This document shows positions 1 to 5,853 of a DNA stretch of 7,022 nt, piece after piece; within the stretch, counting starts at the first letter, position 1, and every line of letters starts with the position of its first letter. The notes under the pieces were generated by a model that saw only the letters and a program-made list of their open reading frames with translations, was not told the origin of the DNA and did not search any database. Origin of the DNA: Chloroflexota bacterium (GTDB lineage: Bacteria > Chloroflexota > Dormibacteria > Dormibacterales > Dormibacteraceae); assembly GCA_005880175.1 (NCBI GenBank), contig VBJR01000317.1, positions 1 through 7,022 on the forward strand, written 5' to 3'. The position numbers were made by a program, and so were the translations under genes.

Positions 1-1445
1 CGGCCGTGGTCCGCCACCGTGTGGGCCAGGAAGTACTCCGTCATCTCCGCGATCTCGGCGTCCGTCAGCCCGGTGTACGCCTTGCCCACGTTGAGCAGGC
101 GGCCGGACGGCTCGTCCCGCACGGCGAACGTGTAGTCGGACAGGACGCCCCGCCGCTTGCCGTGGCCCCACTCCACCGCCGTGACGAGCACGTCGAGCGT
201 GGCCAGCGGCCGCTTGAGCTTCAGCCACGCCATGCCCCGCCGGCCGGGCGCGTACCCGCTCTGCGGGTCCTTGACCATCAGCCCCTCGTTGCCGCGCTCG
301 CGCGTCTCGGCGAAGATGCGGTCCAGGTGGGCGGGATCGCCGGCCGTCTCCAGCCGGGCGAGCAGGAACGGCCAGGGCAGGCCGATACCCTCCAGCTGGC
401 GCCGCCGTTCGGCCAGCGGCCGGTCCAGCAGCACCTCGCCGTCCAGGAGCAGCAGGTCGAAGGCCACGAAGACGAGCGGGACGTCCCGCCGCAGCGCCGC
501 CGACACCTCCTTGCGGCCCAGCCGGCGCTGCAGGTCCGAGAACGGCAGCACGCGGTCGCCGCGGTGGGCGAGCACCTCGCCGTCCATGATCACCTCGCGG
601 TCGAGCGCGAGCCCGGCGGCGACCAGCTCGGGGAACGCGCCGGCCGTCTCCTTGAGCTCCCGGCTGAAGAGCTCGCACCGGCCGCCGGACTGGTGGAGCT
701 GGCAGCGGACGCCGTCGTACTTCTCCTCGGTCCACACGACCGGGGTGCGCATCCGCTCGAACGCCTCGGCCGGGGTCTCGACCGGCGTGGCGAGCATGAA
801 CCGGACCGGCTGGAACAGCGTGATGCGCGTGTCGTCGAGCTCGCCGGCGCGGCACCGGACCGCCGTCTCGCCCAGGTCGCCGGTGAGCATGTGGACCCGC
901 CGCACCACGTCCGCGGGCACGTCGAACGCCTGCGCGATCGCCGCCTCGACCAGCCCGTTGGCCAGGCCGATCCGGAGCTCGAAGCTGAGCACCTTGACGA
1001 CGTACCGCGCCTCCAGCGGGTCGAGCCGCCCGAGCAGCCCCGCGAGCAGGTCCTGCTTGGCGGCCGCCGTGCGGGCCAGGCGGATCTCGTCCAGCGCGGC
1101 GGCCACCTCGGCCAGGGACGTGGGCCGCGGCTCCGTCCGTCCCTCCAGCGCCTCGCGCGCCCAGTCGCCCAGGTCGGAGTGCTTCAGGAAGAGGGCGCTC
1201 AGCTCGTCGGAGTCCCGCCCCGAGAGGCGCTCGACCACCCGCCCGATCGTCGCCCAGCCGAGGTTGAGCCGGGCCCGCTCGGCGCCGCCGTACGGCTGCC
1301 CGCTCATGTAGATCGCCGCCCGCCGCAGGTCATCCGGCGGCAGCCGGCGCAGGTAGTCGGCGAGGAGCCGGGCCTTCTCCAGGGTGGAGGAGGTGGCCCC
1401 GATCGCCTCCGCCGTCCTGGCGAAGTCCAGCAAACCGACCCTCAT
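1..1445 (-). CDS. lig: ATP-dependent DNA ligase, C-terminus cut by window edge
   Basis: Seals nicks in duplex DNA by adenylating an active-site lysine with ATP, passing AMP to the 5' phosphate and joining the ends. The visible 481 codons hold the three expected parts: an alpha-helical DNA-binding domain (about 1-205), the adenylation domain (about 206-405) and the start of the OB-fold. Motif I is EEKYDGVR with catalytic Lys242; further motifs are MDGEVLAHRG, VFVAFDLLLLDGE, EGLMVKDP and the motif V lysines in AWLKLKRP. The OB part begins around DVLVTAVEWGHGKRRG. The family is usually about 500-560 residues, so some tens of residues are missing to the left. The ATG at 1445 is preferred; an in-frame GTG at 1457, just after an upstream TGA, is the alternative, and neither has a good Shine-Dalgarno. 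Overall it resembles the archaeal/actinobacterial stand-alone ligase type rather than LigD. It is divergent from the next gene. Confidence 0.95.
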   Translation of the reverse strand, partial: MRVGLLDFARTAEAIGATSSTLEKARLLADYLRRLPPDDLRRAAIYMSGQPYGGAERARLNLGWATIGRVVERLSGRDSDELSALFLKHSDLGDWAREALEGRTEPRPTSLAEVAAALDEIRLARTAAAKQDLLAGLLGRLDPLEARYVVKVLSFELRIGLANGLVEAAIAQAFDVPADVVRRVHMLTGDLGETAVRCRAGELDDTRITLFQPVRFMLATPVETPAEAFERMRTPVVWTEEKYDGVRCQLHQSGGRCELFSRELKETAGAFPELVAAGLALDREVIMDGEVLAHRGDRVLPFSDLQRRLGRKEVSAALRRDVPLVFVAFDLLLLDGEVLLDRPLAERRRQLEGIGLPWPFLLARLETAGDPAHLDRIFAETRERGNEGLMVKDPQSGYAPGRRGMAWLKLKRPLATLDVLVTAVEWGHGKRRGVLSDYTFAVRDEPSGRLLNVGKAYTGLTDAEIAEMTEYFLAHTVADHG

Positions 1446-1464
1446 CGTAAGCTTCACGAGTCAA
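1446..1464. promoter_or_regulatory. Very short divergent intergenic gap
   Basis: Only 19 bases separate the ligase ATG from the proposed GTG of the small cysteine protein. It contains AAGCTT, and a short dyad, TCGT at 1445-1448 and ACGA at 1456-1459 separated by 7 nt, spans it. No convincing -35/-10 pair was found in it, so promoters for one or both genes must lie inside the opposite coding region, or the transcripts are leaderless or nearly so. The dyad is short enough to occur by chance. Confidence 0.3.
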
Positions 1465-1677
1465 GTGGCTCGCTGTCCTTACCTGGAGCAGATCTACAAG
1501 GACCGCCATGGCCCGGTGCGCGTGTACCACTTCGACTGCCACGTCGATCACCGGTCCAAGCGGAAGCTCGCGCTGCGCGACGCCCCGCCCATCTGCCTGC
1601 GCAACTTCGAGGACTGCCCCCTCTACCAGGAGGAGCGGCAGCGCGAAGACGGCATCATCCGCCGCTACACCGACTAG
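1465..1677 (+). CDS. Small four-cysteine protein, probable metal-binding domain
   Basis: A 70-residue protein whose function I do not recognise. It begins with MARCPYLEQI and has four cysteines (4, 25, 44, 51) and three nearby histidines (22, 26, 29). It ends with a charged tail after a DCPLY motif. A CP-x-L opening and a C-x6-C-P-x-Y closing block are seen in many small cysteine domains of uncharacterised bacterial proteins, and four spaced cysteines suggest a zinc or iron-sulfur site; that is inference. The start is uncertain: GTG at 1465 is chosen because frames starting further upstream (ATG 1384, GTG 1393) would run antisense through the N-terminus of the ligase. No clear ribosome binding site precedes it. 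Its TAG stop is followed directly by the GTG of the aminopeptidase gene, so the two are very likely co-transcribed and translationally coupled. Confidence 0.7.
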   Translation: MARCPYLEQIYKDRHGPVRVYHFDCHVDHRSKRKLALRDAPPICLRNFEDCPLYQEERQREDGIIRRYTD

Positions 1678-2502
1678 GTGCGCGTCTTCGTCTCCGCGGA
1701 CATGGAGGGCGTCGCGGGCATCGCCCGCGACGAGCAGACGGACCCGTCCTCGGCGCTGCACCCGGCTGGCCGGCACCTGCTGACGCAGGAGGTCAACGCC
1801 GCGGTCGAGGGCGCCCTCCAGGCGGGCGTGCAGGAGATCGTCGTCAGCGACGGCCACTGGACGTGCGTGAACCTCGATCCCGAGGAGCTGCACCCGCGGG
1901 CCGAGCTGGTCAGCGGGTACCCCCGCCGCCGGTACATGGGCGCCGGGATGGGCCCCGGCTTCGACGCCGCGTTCTTCGTCGGCTACCACGCGGCGGTGGG
2001 GACGCCGGACGCCGTGCTCGACCACAGCTACGCGGACCCGCGCGTCGTCCGCCAGGTGCGGCTGAACGGGACGCCGCAGAGCGAGGGCAGCCTGACCGGC
2101 TACCTCTGCGGCACGTTCGACTGCCCGGTCGCGCTGTTCACCGGCGACGCGGCGGCCGTCTCGCAGATGCACGAGTTCGTCCTCGAGGTCGAGGGCGTGG
2201 TCGTCAAGGAGGGGCTGGGCCGCCAGGCCGCCCGCTCGCTCCATCCGCACGTCGCCCGAGAGCGCATCCGGGCGGGCGCGAAGCGTGCGATCGAGCGCCT
2301 CGACAACATCCCGCCGATGCGGTTGGAGGGCACGGTCGAGCTGGAGGTCGACCTCACCACCACCGCGATGGCCGACTCCTGCGAGCGGGTGCCCTGCGTC
2401 CGCCGTCTCGGCCCCCGCACCGTGGGCTACGCGACGGCCGAGTACGTCGAGATGTACGACCTCTTTCTGGCGCTGGTCGACCTCGCGATGGCGGCCGTGT
2501 AA
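1678..2502 (+). CDS. dppA: M55 family D-aminopeptidase (DppA-like)
   Basis: Zinc-dependent aminopeptidase of the M55 family, whose studied Bacillus member DppA releases N-terminal D-amino acids such as D-Ala from short peptides, a role tied to reuse of cell-wall peptides. The 274-residue length fits the family. The N-terminal strand VFVSADMEGVAGI carries Asp8 and Glu10. His60 lies in SDGHW, His104 in GYHAA, and Glu136 in the segment NGTPQSEGSLTGY. The first four fall at the positions known as zinc ligands in Bacillus DppA, and Glu136 is close to the fifth. The C-terminal part has the family block VVKEGLGRQAARSLHP. There is no signal peptide, so it is probably cytoplasmic. The GTG start begins on the base after the upstream stop and has no Shine-Dalgarno, suggesting translation by reinitiation. 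The true substrate is unknown; no dipeptide transporter is visible here. Confidence 0.93.
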   Translation: MRVFVSADMEGVAGIARDEQTDPSSALHPAGRHLLTQEVNAAVEGALQAGVQEIVVSDGHWTCVNLDPEELHPRAELVSGYPRRRYMGAGMGPGFDAAFFVGYHAAVGTPDAVLDHSYADPRVVRQVRLNGTPQSEGSLTGYLCGTFDCPVALFTGDAAAVSQMHEFVLEVEGVVVKEGLGRQAARSLHPHVARERIRAGAKRAIERLDNIPPMRLEGTVELEVDLTTTAMADSCERVPCVRRLGPRTVGYATAEYVEMYDLFLALVDLAMAAV

Positions 2503-2547
2503 CGCGGCCCGCCGGCCACTCGTATCCAGTGCGAATGTGGACGATGC

Positions 2548-2552
2548 GGAGG
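2548..2552 (+). promoter_or_regulatory. Ribosome binding site of the sigma factor gene
   Basis: A perfect GGAGG lies 8 nt before the GTG at 2561 and decides that start over the in-frame GTG at 2537, which has no such site. It sits in the 58-bp gap (2503-2560) after the aminopeptidase stop. That gap could hold a promoter for the sigma operon, but I see no convincing consensus for either the housekeeping sigma factor or an ECF factor. Confidence 0.7.
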
Positions 2553-2560
2553 CGCGAATC

Positions 2561-3031
2561 GTGATCGAAAGCCACCGCGTGGACGTGTACAACGCGAGCC
2601 TGCGCATCCTGGGCAACGCCGCGGATGCCGAGGACGTCACCCAGGACACGTTCGTGGCCGCCCTGCAGCGCATGTCCACCTACGACCCCGCCCAGGCGAT
2701 CGGGCCCTGGCTCCGGGCGATCGCGCGCAACCGGGCGATCGACCTGCTCCGGCGGCGGGCCCGCGCGCCGGAGCCGGAGGTCGGCCAGGGCCAGAGCGCC
2801 GAGACCCTGGCGCTGGAGCACCTGGAGGCGGAGCGCGTGCGCGCGACGCTCGCCCGCCTGCCCGCCCGCGACCGGGCGCTGCTCGTCCTTCGCTACTGGG
2901 AGGACCAGTCGGTGGACACGATCGGCCGCGCGCTGGGCATGACGGACGGCGCCGTCCGAGTGGCGCTGCTGCGGGCGCGGCGCACGCTGGGCGCGCTGCT
3001 CGTCATGGAGGAGGACGGCGTTGAGGTGTGA
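2561..3031 (+). CDS. ECF-type RNA polymerase sigma factor
   Basis: Directs RNA polymerase to a small set of promoters under control of a partner anti-sigma factor. The 156-residue protein has the two-domain ECF plan. Region 2 (about 5-66) includes the core-binding helix DAEDVTQDTFVAAL and the -10 recognition stretch PWLRAIARNRAIDLLRRR. A short acidic linker (about 70-90) follows. Region 4 (about 92-147) has LPARDRALLVLRYWEDQS and the helix-turn-helix IGRALGMTDGAVRVALLRAR. No extra C-terminal domain is present. The GTG at 2561 is chosen for its ideal GGAGG; this leaves a short N-terminus, and the GTG at 2537 would add eight residues that also look compatible with region 2.1. The gene overlaps the anti-sigma gene by 11 bp, the usual arrangement for a regulated pair. 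The ECF subgroup and target promoter were not determined. Confidence 0.94.
   Translation: MIESHRVDVYNASLRILGNAADAEDVTQDTFVAALQRMSTYDPAQAIGPWLRAIARNRAIDLLRRRARAPEPEVGQGQSAETLALEHLEAERVRATLARLPARDRALLVLRYWEDQSVDTIGRALGMTDGAVRVALLRARRTLGALLVMEEDGVEV
3007..3014 (+). promoter_or_regulatory. Ribosome binding site of the anti-sigma gene
   Basis: GGAGGAGG within the 3' end of the sigma gene ends 6 nt before the TTG at 3021. This strong site supports the unusual TTG start and the 11-bp overlap between sigma and anti-sigma genes. Confidence 0.75.
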
Positions 3032-3491
3032 GGACGCGCGGCGGCGCCTGCTCGCCCACGCGTGGGACCACGAGGCGAGCCGTCACCTGGAGTCGTGCGC
3101 GGCCTGCTTCGAGGCGATGGAGTCGGCCGACCCGCTGTCCCACGCGCTGCGCGGGGCCCGGCCGGATGACGTCCCCGCGCCCGCCGGCCTCGCCGACGCC
3201 GTGCTGAGCCGGCGGCCGTCCGGCGGCCGGTTGGCCGCGCTCTGGGCGGCGCTGGTCGTGGTATCGGTCGCGGCCGGCGCGGCGCTCGTCCTGCTGGGCG
3301 GGGCGGGACCGGGCTGGGCGGCGGCGGGCGTCGGCGGCATCGCGGGGGCGCTCGCGCCGGTGGTCGCGGTCCGGGACATCCTCCTCGCCCAGCCGGCGGT
3401 GCTCACGGTCTTCGGCGCCGTCACGCTCGCCGCCTGCGCCCTGTGGCTGCGGCTGGCGCTGCGGCCGCCGGTCTGGAGGATGGCGCGGTGA
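3021..3491 (+). CDS. Zinc-finger anti-sigma factor, membrane-anchored
   Basis: Predicted to hold the upstream ECF sigma factor inactive at the membrane until a signal releases it. Its 156 residues begin with a cytoplasmic domain of about 65 residues that carries the zinc anti-sigma signature His22-x3-Cys26-x2-Cys29 (HLESCAAC), plus Cys3 near the N-terminus as in many family members. Hydrophobic segments follow at about 71-93, 99-118 and 126-147, the first and last being the clearest membrane helices. The extracytoplasmic part is therefore almost entirely membrane-embedded and lacks a large sensor domain, so sensing may occur in the membrane or through a partner such as the proteins encoded downstream. 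The start is TTG, backed by GGAGGAGG. Its stop overlaps the next start as GTGA. Identification rests on the motif and gene position, since this family is poorly conserved. Confidence 0.87.
   Translation: MRCEDARRRLLAHAWDHEASRHLESCAACFEAMESADPLSHALRGARPDDVPAPAGLADAVLSRRPSGGRLAALWAALVVVSVAAGAALVLLGGAGPGWAAAGVGGIAGALAPVVAVRDILLAQPAVLTVFGAVTLAACALWLRLALRPPVWRMAR
3475..3479 (+). promoter_or_regulatory. Ribosome binding site of the FGG-repeat gene
   Basis: GGAGG lies 8 nt before the GTG at 3488. It fixes the start at this GTG rather than at an in-frame ATG at 3443 and gives a protein beginning with a signal-peptide-like segment. Confidence 0.7.
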
Positions 3492-4444
3492 TCCCCGCGC
3501 TGCTGACGGCCGGCCTCCTCTTCGTGGCCGCGCCCTCGCCCCCGGTGCCGCCGTCGGCCCCCTCGCCGCCCGCCAGGCCGACCGTCGCGGGCGGCTCGCT
3601 CTCCTTCTTCGGCGGCGACTACACCATCCCGGCGAACGAGGTCCGCCGCGGCGACGTGACCGTCTACGGCGGCGACGGCGACGTGGAGGGGACGATCACG
3701 CACGACCTCCGGGTGTTCGGGGGCGACGTGACGGTGAACGGGCGCGTCGAGCACGACGTCGTGGTCTTCGGGGGCGCCGTCCACCTGGGGGCGCGGGCCG
3801 ACGTCGGCCACGACGTGACGGTCCTGGGCGGCTCGCTGGACCGGGACCCCGGCGCCCGCGTCGGGCACGAGGTGATCCAGGGCGGCTTCGGCTCGGGCCT
3901 GGCGGCCGGCGCCCTGCCGACGCTGCCATCACTGCCTGGATTGGGCGAGCCCGCGCGTGTGGGCCTTTCGGTGGGCATCGTCCTCCTGGCGCTGCTGCTG
4001 CAGCTCCTGTTCCCGCGCCAGATCGGACTCACCCGGGAGGCGCTCGACGAGCGGCCGTTCGCCAGCCTCGGCCTCGGCTGCCTGACGGCGGTCGCCGGCG
4101 TGCTGCTGGCGGCCCTGCTGGCGATCACCGTGATCCTGGTGCCGGCCACCGCCGTACTCCTGGTAGCGATGCTGGCCGCCAGCGTGCTCGGCCTGGCCGG
4201 CGTGATCGCCCTGATCGGGCAGCGGCTGCTGGGCACGCTCCACGTGCACGTCCACACGATCCCGACGCTGCTGATCGGCGGGGTGCTGGTCGCGGTGATC
4301 GTCAACCTGCCGTACGTCGGCGTGGTCTTCGGCCTGCTGATCGTCTCCATGGCGCTCGGCGCCGTGGTGCTGACGCGGTTCGGCACTCGCCCCCACCCGC
4401 CTGTGCCCCCGCACCCGGCGGCGCCTCCGGAGGTTCCCCGATGA
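3488..4444 (+). CDS. FGG-repeat polymer-forming (bactofilin-like) membrane protein
   Basis: A 318-residue envelope protein of no proven function. From the chosen GTG it starts with a hydrophobic signal-like stretch (3-15), then a proline-rich linker (16-31). Residues 36-133 form a repeat domain with an aromatic or hydrophobic residue plus GG at 41-43, 60-62, 77-79, 94-96, 113-115 and 131-133, alternating with V-x-V strands. This 17-19-residue period resembles bactofilin-type or other beta-solenoid folds. The C-terminal half holds hydrophobic segments at about 158-175, 194-218, 220-244 and 260-295, long enough for four or five helices, and a proline-rich tail. A short HVHVH run (252-256) sits between two of them. 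If the N-terminal segment is a signal peptide, the repeat domain lies outside the cytoplasmic membrane. GTGA and ATGA overlaps place it in the sigma operon, so it is a likely structural output or signal-sensing partner. Confidence 0.82.
   Translation: MIPALLTAGLLFVAAPSPPVPPSAPSPPARPTVAGGSLSFFGGDYTIPANEVRRGDVTVYGGDGDVEGTITHDLRVFGGDVTVNGRVEHDVVVFGGAVHLGARADVGHDVTVLGGSLDRDPGARVGHEVIQGGFGSGLAAGALPTLPSLPGLGEPARVGLSVGIVLLALLLQLLFPRQIGLTREALDERPFASLGLGCLTAVAGVLLAALLAITVILVPATAVLLVAMLAASVLGLAGVIALIGQRLLGTLHVHVHTIPTLLIGGVLVAVIVNLPYVGVVFGLLIVSMALGAVVLTRFGTRPHPPVPPHPAAPPEVPR
3605..3886 (+). repeat. Six-fold FGG protein repeat (residues 40-133)
   Basis: The encoded protein repeats a unit of 17-19 residues, with turns FFGGD, VYGGD, VFGGD, VFGGA, VLGGS and IQGGF and intervening V-x-V strands often preceded by H-D. 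The repetition is clear in protein but diverged in DNA, so it is an old fold repeat rather than a recent tandem duplication. Confidence 0.75.
4429..4433 (+). promoter_or_regulatory. Ribosome binding site of the lipoprotein gene
   Basis: GGAGG lies 7 nt before the ATG at 4441, inside the last codons of the FGG-repeat gene, and supports the 4-bp ATGA overlap. Confidence 0.7.
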
Positions 4445-5172
4445 ACGCTCGCGTGACGCTGCTGGCCGCCGCACTGGTGGTCCTGGGCCTGTCCGGCTGT
4501 GGATTCGCCGTCGGCCCGGTGGCCGCGCTCCCGGGCTCGGGCAACGTGAAGTCGGAGTCCCGCGATGTGCACGACTTCGATCGGGTGGAGGTCGCCGGCG
4601 CGGGGACGCTCACGATCACCCAGGGCACGGCGGAGGCGCTGACCATCCAGGCCGAGGACAACCTGCTGCCGCACATCGGCTCGGCCGTGCGCGACCACAC
4701 CCTGACGCTCGCGCCGCTGCCCGGATCGAGCCTCGCGCCGACGAAGCCGATCCAGTACGACCTGACGGTCAAACAGCTGCGGGCCATCCAGGTGTCCGGC
4801 GCCAGCGACGCCACCGCGACGAGCCTCCGTGCCGACCAGCTCGACCTCGAGGTCAGCGGTGCCGGCCGTGTGCAGGCGCTGCGCATCACGTCCAGCGCGC
4901 TCACGGTGCACCTGAGCGGATCCGGCACCGTCACGGTGTCGGGCCAGGCGGCCCGGCAGTCGGTCTCGGTCAGCGGCGCCGGCAAGTACGAGGCGGCGGA
5001 CCTTGCCAGCCAGCAGGCGACGGTGGACGTATCGGGCGCGGGCAGCTCGGCCGTCAACGTGTCGGAGCACCTGAAGGCGACCGCCTCGGGCGCCGGCCAC
5101 GTCACGTACACGGGTTCGCCGACCGTTCAGCAGGAGGTCAGCGGCGCGGGCGGGGTGGCGCGGTCCGGCTGA
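4441..5172 (+). CDS. Head-GIN (DUF2807-like) lipoprotein
   Basis: A 243-residue surface lipoprotein. The signal peptide ends in a lipobox, LGLSGC, making Cys20 the predicted lipidated residue; Gly21 follows rather than an aspartate. After a short spacer, DFDRVEVAGAGTLTITQG matches the opening of the putative auto-transporter adhesin head-GIN family (DUF2807). The core then repeats V-S-G-A-G or a close variant at residues 119-122, 139-142, 159-162, 178-181, 198-201, 216-219 and 234-237, each starting a beta-strand turn of 18-20 residues, a pattern expected of a beta-solenoid. Family members are found in cell envelopes and often near anti-sigma or envelope-stress genes; no enzymatic activity is known to me. 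It is the last gene of the sigma operon and ends 6 bp from the convergent acyltransferase gene. Roles in surface sensing, adhesion or envelope shielding are all possible. Confidence 0.88.
   Translation: MNARVTLLAAALVVLGLSGCGFAVGPVAALPGSGNVKSESRDVHDFDRVEVAGAGTLTITQGTAEALTIQAEDNLLPHIGSAVRDHTLTLAPLPGSSLAPTKPIQYDLTVKQLRAIQVSGASDATATSLRADQLDLEVSGAGRVQALRITSSALTVHLSGSGTVTVSGQAARQSVSVSGAGKYEAADLASQQATVDVSGAGSSAVNVSEHLKATASGAGHVTYTGSPTVQQEVSGAGGVARSG
4795..5151 (+). repeat. Seven-fold SGAG protein repeat (residues 119-237)
   Basis: SGAS, SGAG, SGSG, SGAG, SGAG, SGAG and SGAG recur at intervals of 18-20 residues, each followed by a short alternating hydrophobic strand. An eighth, more distant unit (AGAG, residues 52-55) starts the domain. 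At DNA level the units share only short G+C-rich cores such as the codons for VSGAG. Confidence 0.8.
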
Positions 5173-5178
5173 GCGGGG

Positions 5179-5853
5179 CTACCGAAGCAGCGTCGTCAGC
5201 CAGGGCCACGGCCGGCGCGTGTCCTGGCCGGCCGGATAGGGCGGCAGGGCCGCGCGCAGCGCGGACTCGATGGCGGCCATGTCCCCGCCGAGCGCGCCGG
5301 TTGGCTCGACGGTCGCGCCGACGCGGAGGACGATCGGCTTGCCCCGCCACAGCTCCCGGGTGCCCGCGATGCCGATCGTCGCAACGGGCACGGAGCTGTC
5401 GCCGGCGAAGTGGGCGACGCCGCGCCGCAGCGGCTGGAGCTCGCCCTCGACCGTTCCGACGGCGCCCTCCAGGAAGATGGCCGCGACGCCGCCGTGCTGG
5501 AGGACGCCGCGCACCGCGACCGACAGGTGCCGGATCTCTCCGCTGTCCACCGGGATGATCCCGCCCATGAACCGCAGCATCCAGCGCTTCCACCACCGGT
5601 TGTAGATCGCGGCCCGGCGGCCGAGGAAGTGGACGCGGGGGCTGGCGGGCAGCCACCCGAGGAGCAGGAACGGGTCGGCCCAGCTCAGGTGGTTGCTGGC
5701 GAGGACGTAGGGGCCGGGGGGCAGGCGCTCCAGGCCCTCGACCCGGACCCGGAAGACGGTCCCGAAGAGCAGACGCAGGAGGGCGCGGGCGGCACGGAAG
5801 CGGAGCGGCGCCCTAGAGAGCGAGCGCGAGCTGCTCGGTGGCATGGAGGGCAT
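5179..5853 (-). CDS. PlsC-family 1-acyl-glycerol-3-phosphate acyltransferase-like protein
   Basis: Likely transfers an acyl chain to a lysophospholipid or related acceptor at the inner face of the membrane. The 224-residue protein has the HX4D catalytic motif as NHLSWADPF (His55, Asp60), preceded by a hydrophobic/amphipathic stretch (25-36) and VEGLERLPPGPYVLASNH, the classic lead-in. The block GGIIPVDSG (97-105) sits where motif II usually has a substrate-binding arginine after the valine. FLEGAVG (127-133) replaces the usual FPEGTRS, losing the proline and the Thr-Arg pair. VPV (155-157) matches motif IV. These changes suggest an altered acceptor or reduced activity; the catalytic pair is intact. 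The start at 5853 overlaps the upstream exonuclease gene by 41 bp; ATG 5844 is an alternative, and no good ribosome binding site decides. It is the third gene of the minus-strand operon. Confidence 0.9.
   Translation of the reverse strand: MPSMPPSSSRSLSRAPLRFRAARALLRLLFGTVFRVRVEGLERLPPGPYVLASNHLSWADPFLLLGWLPASPRVHFLGRRAAIYNRWWKRWMLRFMGGIIPVDSGEIRHLSVAVRGVLQHGGVAAIFLEGAVGTVEGELQPLRRGVAHFAGDSSVPVATIGIAGTRELWRGKPIVLRVGATVEPTGALGGDMAAIESALRAALPPYPAGQDTRRPWPWLTTLLR

Noticed and set aside
1384..1464. Upstream extension of the small Cys4 protein to the ATG at 1384
   Set aside because: The added 27 residues would be antisense to the conserved ligase N-terminus and carry no recognisable feature. GTG 1465 places the start just before the conserved-looking CPYL block.
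6..2564. Very long plus-strand open frame (852 codons) across the ligase and aminopeptidase genes
   Set aside because: It is antisense to the clearly homologous ligase and out of frame with the aminopeptidase. Its product is low-complexity Arg/Pro/Gly-rich, as expected from a shadow frame in high-GC DNA.
1330..2679. Minus-strand open frame of 449 codons
   Set aside because: It lies antisense to the Cys4, M55 and sigma genes, shows no recognisable motif and has biased Arg/Ala/Val composition typical of GC-rich shadows.
3664..5100. Minus-strand open frame of 478 codons
   Set aside because: It is antisense to the FGG-repeat and head-GIN genes, which have signal peptides, repeats and ribosome binding sites. 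The antisense product is Arg/Ser/Thr-rich without motifs.
4795..5151. Possible tandem DNA repeat or CRISPR-like array from recurring SGAG codons
   Set aside because: The identical DNA stretches are short and the spacing follows an 18-20 codon protein period. It is a coding repeat, not an array.
5173..5178. Bidirectional terminator between the convergent genes
   Set aside because: The gap is only 6 bp and I saw no stem-loop with a T tract in or beside it.
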